A stretch of DNA of 11,540 bases from Gammaproteobacteria bacterium (GTDB lineage: Bacteria; Pseudomonadota; Gammaproteobacteria; SZUA-229). A program made the translations under genes and the position numbers. Location of the stretch: positions 1 to 11,540 of the forward strand of contig JAGLQT010000123.1 of the NCBI GenBank assembly GCA_023136715.1, given 5' to 3'. The notes under the pieces were generated by a model, which did not search any database, was not told the origin of the DNA, and saw nothing but the letters and a program-made list of their open reading frames with translations. Shown here piece after piece: positions 6,572 through 11,540 of the stretch. How positions within the stretch are numbered: position 1 is the first letter of the stretch; each line of letters opens with the position of its first letter.

Positions 6572-7009
6572 ATGTCACAAAATACAAGTCTTGCTAAAGC
6601 CAGAGGTATGGCAAGGCGATTTGCCATGCAGGCAATTTATCAGTGGCAAATGACCAACGATGATACAAAAGGTATTGGGGAGCAATATGTCGAAGAAAAT
6701 AGATCGGCTACGGCTGATTTTGATTACTTCAGAGAATTGTTTTTTGGTGTCGAAGAAAATTTAGAAGTAATTGATAAAACTCTGGCTCAATATACAGGGC
6801 GTGCAATTGTTTCGGTTGATCCCGTTGAAAGGGCTATATTGCGTTTGGCCTGTTATGAGTTTTTAAAGCGACTGGACGTACCGTACCGTGTTGTCTTGAA
6901 TGAAGCCGTGACTTTGACCAAGAAGTTTTGTTCGGCGCAAAGCCATACTTTTGTAAACGCAGTTTTGGATAAGGTGGCGCATGAGTTGCGCGCCACTGAA
7001 ATATCGTAA
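6572..7009 (+). CDS. nusB: Transcription antitermination factor NusB
   Basis: NusB with NusE (S10) binds boxA RNA and supports antitermination of rRNA operons. From the ATG at 6572 the protein has 145 residues, close to the 139 of E. coli. The N-terminal basic helix (AKARGMARRFAMQAIYQWQ, residues 8-26) contains the family's RNA-binding arginines. VDPVERAILRLACYEFLKR and DVPYRVVLNEAVTLTKKF form the central helices, and SHTFVNAVLDKVA is the typical C-terminal motif. A TTG at 6560 in the same frame would add four residues but has its only AGG directly against it, so ATG is preferred. TGAG at 6561-6564 stands seven bases before this ATG. The order ribH-nusB-thiL is conserved across gammaproteobacteria. 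Confidence 0.96.
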   Translation: MSQNTSLAKARGMARRFAMQAIYQWQMTNDDTKGIGEQYVEENRSATADFDYFRELFFGVEENLEVIDKTLAQYTGRAIVSVDPVERAILRLACYEFLKRLDVPYRVVLNEAVTLTKKFCSAQSHTFVNAVLDKVAHELRATEIS

Positions 7010-7036
7010 TTTTGAGTTGGTGAATCAGGTCGTGCC

Positions 7037-8020
7037 ATGACAGCGACTACTGAGTTCAGTCTTATACAAAAATACTTTAGCTATGATGAGAGGCGTGATG
7101 ACGTTACGCTCGGCGTGGGTGATGATTGCGCACTGCTAAATCCTCCGCATGAAAAACAATTAGCTGTTACTGTCGATACGCTTGTCTCTGGTGTCCATTT
7201 TCCAGAAGCAACTTCTCCTGACGATATAGCTTATAAATCACTGGCGGTAAGTTTGAGTGATTTAGCGGCAATGGGTGCTGAGCCAGCCTGGGCGACACTG
7301 GCTTTGACCTTGCCAAATAGCAATGAGGCATGGTTAGAGGCTTTCTCAAAGAGTTTTAAAAAGACCCTGAATGATTACGGCGTGCAGTTGGTCGGTGGTG
7401 ATACCACACAAGGTCCTCTTTCAATTACAGTTCAACTAACCGGTCTGGTTGATGCAGAAAGTGTTATGCGTCGTGATGCCGCCAAAGCAGGTGACAAAAT
7501 TTATGTTACCGGAAGTCTGGGAGATGCGGCTTTAGGTTTGAAACTATTAGATATGCATGACTTTCCTGATCCAGTAATTAGAGAGTCATGTATAAAAAGA
7601 TTAAATCGTCCTCTTCCTCGTGTTGAGTTTGCACAGAAAGCGGTAGAGTGTTGTGCCTGCGCTATTGATATATCAGATGGACTGATTGCTGATTTGGGGC
7701 ATATCCTAAAAGCCAGTGCTTGTGGTGCTAAGATTTATTATGACCAACTACCCACATCCAAAGCATTTGATAAAAGTTCTACTCATCTAAATGATCTTGA
7801 TTATCAGCAGATGCTGTTAGCTGGTGGTGATGATTATGAGCTTTGTTTAGTTGCCTCCGCTGAAAATGAAGCGGCTCTATTTTCGTTCGCTGAATCTATG
7901 GATGTATTGCTAACCGAGGTTGGTTTAATAGACACATCCGGTGAGTTAAGTGTTATAAATACTGACGGTGAACCGATTGAATTAATTAGTTCAGGATACG
8001 AGCACTTTGCACATGAATGA
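7037..8020 (+). CDS. thiL: Thiamine-monophosphate kinase (ThiL)
   Basis: ThiL phosphorylates thiamine monophosphate with ATP to yield thiamine diphosphate, the active cofactor. The 327-residue protein is of normal length and has the PurM-like two-domain fold. The magnesium/ATP loop GVGDDCA lies at 26-32, VDTLVSGVHF at 46-55, the glycine-rich GGDTT at 120-124, VTGSLGDAALGL at 157-168, DISDGL at 211-216 and AGGDDYEL at 262-269. A family member typically starts EF.LI..., as here (EFSLIQKYF, 6-14). AGG (7027-7029) stands seven bases before the ATG. The stop overlaps the start of pgpA by eight bases, which suggests coupled translation. Confidence 0.97.
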   Translation: MTATTEFSLIQKYFSYDERRDDVTLGVGDDCALLNPPHEKQLAVTVDTLVSGVHFPEATSPDDIAYKSLAVSLSDLAAMGAEPAWATLALTLPNSNEAWLEAFSKSFKKTLNDYGVQLVGGDTTQGPLSITVQLTGLVDAESVMRRDAAKAGDKIYVTGSLGDAALGLKLLDMHDFPDPVIRESCIKRLNRPLPRVEFAQKAVECCACAIDISDGLIADLGHILKASACGAKIYYDQLPTSKAFDKSSTHLNDLDYQQMLLAGGDDYELCLVASAENEAALFSFAESMDVLLTEVGLIDTSGELSVINTDGEPIELISSGYEHFAHE

Positions 8021-8522
8021 AACTGAGCTTCATCAGGAACAAAAAATAAGTCGTATTCAGTTTAAAGCGCTGAAAGATCCAGTAGTGTGCCTTGCTTTAG
8101 GTCTGGGTAGTGGTTTGTCGCCTAAGGCACCGGGAACTGCGGGTACCGTCATGTCTATTCCTTTATTTTTATTAATTCAGGATTTGCCATTGATGGTCTA
8201 TGCCATGATCACCCTGTTGATAACATTATCGGGTATCTGGATTTGTTCGTACTCATCAAAGAAACTGGGTGTGCATGATCATCCCGCTATCGTGATTGAT
8301 GAAGTGGCGGGATTTTTAATCACCATGTTTGCTGCGCCTAGTGGCTGGCAGTGGCTACTGGCCGGTTTTGTATTATTCAGGTTTTTCGATGCGCTTAAAC
8401 CCTGGCCGATTTCATGGCTGGATAAAAACGTAAATGGAGGTTTTGGTATCATGATTGATGATGTTGTTGCGGGTTTAGTATCAATGGCTTTGCTTCAGGC
8501 TTACTGGTACTGGTTTGTCTAG
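8013..8522 (+). CDS. pgpA: Phosphatidylglycerophosphatase A (PgpA)
   Basis: PgpA dephosphorylates phosphatidylglycerol phosphate to phosphatidylglycerol in the inner membrane. The 169-residue protein shows the family core: LGLGSGLSPKAPGTAGTV (29-46), the catalytic VHDHPAIVIDEVAG (87-100), FRFFDALKPWPISWLD (122-137) and NGGFGIMIDDVVAG (141-154). Hydrophobic stretches near 44-80, 98-126 and 150-168 fit its membrane location. The ATG at 8013 lies inside the end of thiL. An in-frame TTG at 8007 would add two residues but is not supported. AGGA at 7993-7996 is rather far upstream, and GAG (8000-8002) is at a better distance. The gene sits directly after thiL, as in E. coli. Confidence 0.96.
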   Translation: MNETELHQEQKISRIQFKALKDPVVCLALGLGSGLSPKAPGTAGTVMSIPLFLLIQDLPLMVYAMITLLITLSGIWICSYSSKKLGVHDHPAIVIDEVAGFLITMFAAPSGWQWLLAGFVLFRFFDALKPWPISWLDKNVNGGFGIMIDDVVAGLVSMALLQAYWYWFV

Positions 8523-8544
8523 CTTAATAAGAGGCGGCTTGAAT

Positions 8545-9189
8545 ATGAAAGTTTTATTCTCAATTGTTATGGCGTTTTTTTTGATGGCTGCTGAGACTGT
8601 TCTGGCTAGCCAGGATATTGTGGTGCAGGGGCTATTTTCGGGCAAAGCAGTCGTCTTGATAGATGGTCAGCGTCGAATCATAGCCGTTGGTGAAACTAGT
8701 CCAGAAGGCGTCAAACTAATCTCTTCTGACAGTAATCAGGCCATTCTGGAAGTTGATGGACAACAGAAAAGTTATGCTTTGGGTTCCCCTGTATCCTTGA
8801 GTTTTAGCAAAGCCGATAGTGTTGAAGAAAAAGTGTTTGCTAATGATCGGGGCATGTTTATGTCTGTCGGCAGTATTAATGGTCAGAGCGTACGCTTTTT
8901 AGTCGACACTGGCGCGACTACTGTCGCCATGAACACCACGCAGGCCAGGCGTTTAGGTGTACGCTACAAAATTGAGGGAAAGCTGGCGACAGCGAGTACG
9001 GCTTCGGGCTTTGTCAAAGCTTATCGAGTGCGTTTGAAAACAGTGTCTCTGGGTAAAATCAAGCGCCGAAATATAGAGGCGATGGTCATTGATGGTCAGC
9101 ATCCAGGGCCTATTTTGCTAGGCATGTCTTTTTTGGGTGATTTAAAGGTTGAAAAGGCAGGAAATGCACTAACTCTCAAATCGAGATAA
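8545..9189 (+). CDS. Secreted retropepsin-like aspartic protease (TIGR02281/clan AA type)
   Basis: A 214-residue protein starts at the ATG 8545 after GAGGCGG (8531-8537). It opens with a probable Sec signal peptide (MKVLFSIVMAFFLMAAETVLA, 1-21), so it should act in the periplasm or on the envelope. An N-terminal region of about 60 residues (ILEVDGQQKSYALGS and similar short strands) precedes the protease domain. The domain holds the single active-site triad FLVDTGATTVAMN with Asp121, a glycine-poor central strand region, and the closing motif PILLGMSFLGDL (189-200). One DTG copy means it would work as a homodimer, as retroviral proteases do. No membrane anchor other than the signal segment is seen. 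Its substrate is unknown. It lies 22 bases after pgpA and probably ends the operon. A TTG at 8515 overlapping pgpA would spoil the signal peptide and is rejected as the start. Confidence 0.85.
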   Translation: MKVLFSIVMAFFLMAAETVLASQDIVVQGLFSGKAVVLIDGQRRIIAVGETSPEGVKLISSDSNQAILEVDGQQKSYALGSPVSLSFSKADSVEEKVFANDRGMFMSVGSINGQSVRFLVDTGATTVAMNTTQARRLGVRYKIEGKLATASTASGFVKAYRVRLKTVSLGKIKRRNIEAMVIDGQHPGPILLGMSFLGDLKVEKAGNALTLKSR

Positions 9190-9332
9190 CCGCTGATATT
9201 TACTTGTAAGCTATTGATCGTAAAAGGATTGATTATAGACTGTCCGGTTTTTGTGCTGAATCTTCCTAAGCGTGTAAATTAGTATTGCAGGTACAGGAAG
9301 TGACTGAATTCTTTGACATAAAGGGGTTAATG

Positions 9333-9361
9333 TTGGAAACTGAAAACGGTAACGGTTTAAT
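9333..9361 (+). promoter_or_regulatory. Candidate sigma70 promoter of the SCP2-like gene
   Basis: TTGGAA (9333-9338) and TTTAAT (9356-9361) are separated by exactly 17 bases and match four and five consensus positions. Transcription would start near 9368, leaving a leader of about 22 bases that contains the AGGA ribosome site (9377-9380). A tandem AACGGT AACGGT (9345-9356) fills the spacer and could be an operator half-site pair. Elsewhere in 9190-9389 I see no gene and no convincing terminator for the preceding operon. Confidence 0.5.
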
Positions 9362-9389
9362 AATAACAAAGAGAGCAGGAATCTAAAGA

Positions 9390-9788
9390 ATGTCAGAATT
9401 GTTTTCCAAAGAATGGGGCCAGGCTTACAAGGATGAGTGGAATGGAGATGAGGAGATTACTTCAACCTTGAATAAGGCGGGTTTTAACTCAATCGTTGCT
9501 TTTGGCCTTTATGATGAGGACGCGCCACGTTTTGTCATGACCATTGAAGGTGGTTTTGTCACCTCCATTGATGATCAGCCAGAGGATGTGATTGAGTGGG
9601 ATATTCGTGCAACTCAGGAAAACTGGCTTTCACTGGTGGCTAAGCCTCCGGGTTTAATGAAACTAGGCATTGCTTATACTTCACGAAAAATTAGATTCAA
9701 GAAAGGTGATTATGCCACCATGGTTAAAGATCCAAGTTTGGCTGGCGCCTTTGTTAAATCATTTGGTTTGATGTCAAAAATCACTTAA
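9390..9788 (+). CDS. Small SCP2 (sterol-carrier-like) domain protein
   Basis: This 132-residue acidic-to-neutral soluble protein has no signal peptide or membrane segment. Its second half has the pattern of an SCP2 lipid-binding domain. A strand WDIRATQENWLSLVAKPPG (70-88) is followed by a hydrophobic helix GLMKLGIAYTSRKIRFKKGDY (88-108) and a final helix DPSLAGAFVKSFGLM (114-128). This resembles the end of bacterial SCP2-like proteins, in which a strand with 'W..L' is followed by 'G.L...GD'. The assignment is by pattern and is not certain, and the ligand is unknown. AGGA (9377-9380) precedes the ATG by nine bases. The gene has its own candidate promoter and a strong terminator, so it forms a single-gene unit next to the arsS module. 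A functional link to that module is possible but not shown. Confidence 0.65.
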   Translation: MSELFSKEWGQAYKDEWNGDEEITSTLNKAGFNSIVAFGLYDEDAPRFVMTIEGGFVTSIDDQPEDVIEWDIRATQENWLSLVAKPPGLMKLGIAYTSRKIRFKKGDYATMVKDPSLAGAFVKSFGLMSKIT

Positions 9789-9816
9789 TTAGTAAAGCAC
9801 GCTGATTTTTGTAGCT

Positions 9817-9845
9817 AAAAAGGCTGACGAACGTCAGCCTTTTTT
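9817..9845 (+). terminator. Intrinsic terminator, probably bidirectional
   Basis: GGCTGAC (9822-9828) pairs with GTCAGCC (9833-9839) around a four-base loop GAAC. Five A's flank the left arm and six T's the right arm, so a hairpin with a U-run forms on either strand. It ends the SCP2-like transcript 29 bases after its stop codon and insulates it from arsS. Confidence 0.93.
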
Positions 9846-9883
9846 AATACACCTAAACATTTTATACGATAGTAGTAACACAA

Positions 9884-10837
9884 ATGAAAGATACCCTTGA
9901 ATTTTTAAAAGACACTGACTTCCCATCTATTTATCGTTCTGATTTGGAAACGCTGCAGGTTAATTTAGGTTATTTATGTAATCAGCAATGTTTGCATTGC
10001 CATGTTGATGCTAGCCCAAGACGAACCGAGCTGATGTCGGAAAAAATAATTGATACCGTTATTCAGTTTGCTAAACAGCATAAAATTAAAACCCTGGATT
10101 TAACCGGTGGTGCACCGGAAATGAATCCGCATTTCCGCAAACTTGTTCAGGCTGCACGTAATTTAGATATTCATGTTATCGATCGATGCAACTTAACTAT
10201 TCTTGAAGAGCAAGGTTATGAGTGGTTGGCTTCCTTTCTGGCAGATAACAATGTTGAAGTGGTAGCTTCGTTGCCGTGTTATTTAGAAGAGAATGTGAAT
10301 GCGCAGCGCGGCAAAGATGTTTTTGAAAATAGCATAAAAGGTTTAAAGCGACTTAATGCACTAGGCTATGCAAAACAGGATAATTTAGTTCTTAACCTGG
10401 TGTTTAATCCTCAGGGAGCGAGTCTGCCACCACCACAAAATGCACTGGAACAGGATTATAAAAAAGTATTGCTGGATAAGTATGGCATTGAGTTTAATCA
10501 TTTGTTTACCATTACCAATATGCCGATTAAACGATTCGGCAGTACCTTATTATCAAAAGGGCAGTTTGATGATTATATGAGTCTTTTGAAATCTTCTTAT
10601 GATGACGGGAATCTCGAATCGTTGATGTGTCGTACACAAATCAGTGTCGACTGGCAGGGCAATGTGCACGATTGTGATTTCAACCAGATGCTAAATTTAA
10701 AATCAGTCCTTAATAATGGCAAAGTGAATCTTGTCGATTTAATGGGATTTGATTTTAATCAGTCGCCGGTTGTCGTGATGGAACATTGCTATGGCTGTAC
10801 TGCAGGGCAGGGGTCTTCTTGTGGTGGTGCTTTGTAG
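9884..10837 (+). CDS. arsS: Arsenosugar biosynthesis radical SAM protein ArsS
   Basis: The 317-residue protein has a radical SAM core with the 4Fe-4S motif Cys32-x3-Cys36-x2-Cys39 in LGYLCNQQCLHCHVDASP. The SAM-contacting strand DLTGGAPEMNPHF lies at 72-84. The second half (about 170-317) is the DUF3641-type domain with Cys249, Cys264 and the closing HCYGCTAGQGSSCGGAL (301-317). This combination defines the ArsS family, which joins the 5'-deoxyadenosyl group to a dimethylated arsenical to make a precursor of arsenosugars. Some relatives are selenoproteins. Here every expected position is Cys, there is no in-frame TGA, and the stop is TAG. No clear ribosome site stands before the ATG. The assignment is strong by motif, but no arsM methyltransferase is visible in the window. 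A glycosyltransferase gene follows 25 bases later. Confidence 0.88.
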   Translation: MKDTLEFLKDTDFPSIYRSDLETLQVNLGYLCNQQCLHCHVDASPRRTELMSEKIIDTVIQFAKQHKIKTLDLTGGAPEMNPHFRKLVQAARNLDIHVIDRCNLTILEEQGYEWLASFLADNNVEVVASLPCYLEENVNAQRGKDVFENSIKGLKRLNALGYAKQDNLVLNLVFNPQGASLPPPQNALEQDYKKVLLDKYGIEFNHLFTITNMPIKRFGSTLLSKGQFDDYMSLLKSSYDDGNLESLMCRTQISVDWQGNVHDCDFNQMLNLKSVLNNGKVNLVDLMGFDFNQSPVVVMEHCYGCTAGQGSSCGGAL

Positions 10838-10862
10838 TTTGTGAAGCGGCGGTGACTTCATA

Positions 10863-11537
10863 ATGAAACTCTCTATTATCATCCCTGTTTATAATGAAGC
10901 TGAAAATATAGTAGCTTCGCTCCGTCGATTGCGAGACTATCGATTTCAGGGGCATGAAGTCATTGTTGTTGATGGCGGCAGTCGAGACAATTCGTTTGAC
11001 TGTGCAATGGGGCTGGTTGATAAGCTATTAATGTCAAAACCGGGCAGGGCATTGCAGATGAACATCGGTGCAGAACAGGCGCAGGGTGATGTTTTACTTT
11101 TTTTGCACGCCGATACCCGTTTGCCGAAGGATGCTGATAAGTTAATTGCTGATGTGATTGAAAACGACAGAACATGGGGGCGGTTCAATGTGCGTCTTTC
11201 AGGACAGCATTCCTTTTTTAGAATAATCGAAACCACGATGAATCTACGTTCCTGTGTAACGGGTATTGCCACCGGCGATCAGGCGATTTTTGTTAAGCGT
11301 TCGATATTTGAACAGGCAGGTGCTTATCCAGAAATAAAGTTGATGGAAGATATAGAGTTGAGCAAAAAACTGAAATCATTCGGTAAGCCTGTCTGCATAA
11401 AACAACGAGTAACAACATCTAGCCGTAAATGGGAGAAAAACGGTATTGTTAGAACAGTGTTGTTGATGTGGCGATTAAGGTTGCTGTATTTCTTTGGCAC
11501 TTCACCAGAAAAACTTTCATCAAAATATTACCGATGA
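10863..11537 (+). CDS. Family 2 glycosyltransferase, TIGR04283 (arsenosugar-associated) type
   Basis: This 224-residue GT-A type transferase starts MKLSIIIPVYNEAENI, with the nucleotide-sugar motif VVDGGSRDNS at 35-44. Its metal-binding region is GDVLLFLHADTRLP (75-88), where HAD stands in place of DxD, and its acceptor/catalytic segment is GAYPEIKLMEDIELSKKLKSFG (153-174). The C-terminal hydrophobic, basic stretch (VLLMWRLRLLYFFG, 199-212) may associate with the membrane. These features and the adjoining arsS point to the TIGR04283 'rSAM/selenodomain-associated' transferase family. In arsenosugar clusters these transferases are thought to act on the adenosylated arsenical or its sugar. GGTGA (10851-10855) stands seven bases before the ATG. 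The donor and acceptor cannot be read from the sequence. It is 25 bases after arsS and ends at the window edge, overlapping a possible next start. Confidence 0.86.
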   Translation: MKLSIIIPVYNEAENIVASLRRLRDYRFQGHEVIVVDGGSRDNSFDCAMGLVDKLLMSKPGRALQMNIGAEQAQGDVLLFLHADTRLPKDADKLIADVIENDRTWGRFNVRLSGQHSFFRIIETTMNLRSCVTGIATGDQAIFVKRSIFEQAGAYPEIKLMEDIELSKKLKSFGKPVCIKQRVTTSSRKWEKNGIVRTVLLMWRLRLLYFFGTSPEKLSSKYYR

Positions 11538-11540
11538 CCT
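11534..11540 (+). CDS. Possible start of the next gene (ATGA overlap), cut by the window edge
   Basis: The glycosyltransferase stop TGA (11535-11537) sits in an ATGA, so a new frame could begin at 11534 with a four-base overlap, a common sign of translational coupling. Only two codons (Met, Thr) are visible and there is no ribosome site of its own. In related clusters a TIGR04282-type protein often accompanies the TIGR04283 one, but nothing here proves this. Confidence 0.3.

Noticed and set aside
9262..9300. Terminator from CTTCCT/AGGAAG inverted repeat after the retropepsin gene
   Set aside because: The arms are six bases with a 27-base loop and no T-run follows, so chance is more likely.
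9846..9883. Promoter for arsS in the 38 bases after the terminator
   Set aside because: TATACG (9863-9868) is a possible -10, but its -35 position falls in the terminator T-run with no consensus match. A promoter is expected here but cannot be placed.
10755..10955. Minus-strand open frame across the arsS/glycosyltransferase junction
   Set aside because: It is antisense to two well-supported genes and carries no motif.

Overview
The window looks like chromosomal DNA from a gammaproteobacterium. This rests on residue-level resemblance of EttA, GlyA, NrdR, RibD, PgpA and NusB to their E. coli/Pseudomonas counterparts, on the classical nrdR-ribD-ribE-ribBX-ribH-nusB-thiL-pgpA gene order, and on a RibBX-type DHBP synthase. 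Base composition is moderate and rather AT-leaning. I see no phage, transposon, CRISPR, tRNA or rRNA, and I cannot name the species.

Layout. (1) Positions 1-461, minus strand: the first third of ettA, an ABC-F translation factor, running off the left edge. (2) 462-729: a 268-base divergent control region between ettA and glyA. (3) 730-9189, plus strand: eleven tightly packed genes (gaps of at most 54 bases, one 8-base overlap) that read as one long unit: glyA, nrdR, ribD, a proteasome-type (HslV/BPH-like) Ntn-hydrolase gene, ribE, ribBX, ribH, nusB, thiL, pgpA and a secreted retropepsin-like protease gene. (4) 9190-9845: a small SCP2-like protein gene with its own candidate promoter and a strong intrinsic terminator. 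(5) 9884 to the right edge: an arsenosugar-type module made of radical SAM gene arsS, a TIGR04283-type glycosyltransferase, and an ATGA overlap suggesting a further gene beyond the edge.

How the genes work together. RibD, RibBX, RibH and RibE cover every committed step of riboflavin synthesis except the first (GTP cyclohydrolase II) and the dephosphorylation step. The GCHII-like half of RibBX has no cysteines, so a separate ribA must lie elsewhere. NrdR, GlyA, NusB, ThiL and PgpA are housekeeping neighbours for deoxynucleotide control, one-carbon supply, antitermination, thiamine diphosphate and phosphatidylglycerol.

The most interesting item is the 190-residue gene between ribD and ribE. 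It keeps the HslV fold signature (Asp and Lys of the active site, GSGS loop) but would expose Ser rather than Thr after Met removal, and it has an acidic insert. It resembles the little-studied 'BPH' proteasome homologues described from betaproteobacteria. The arsS/glycosyltransferase module at the right edge is the second item of note. No defence system or other wholly new architecture is visible.
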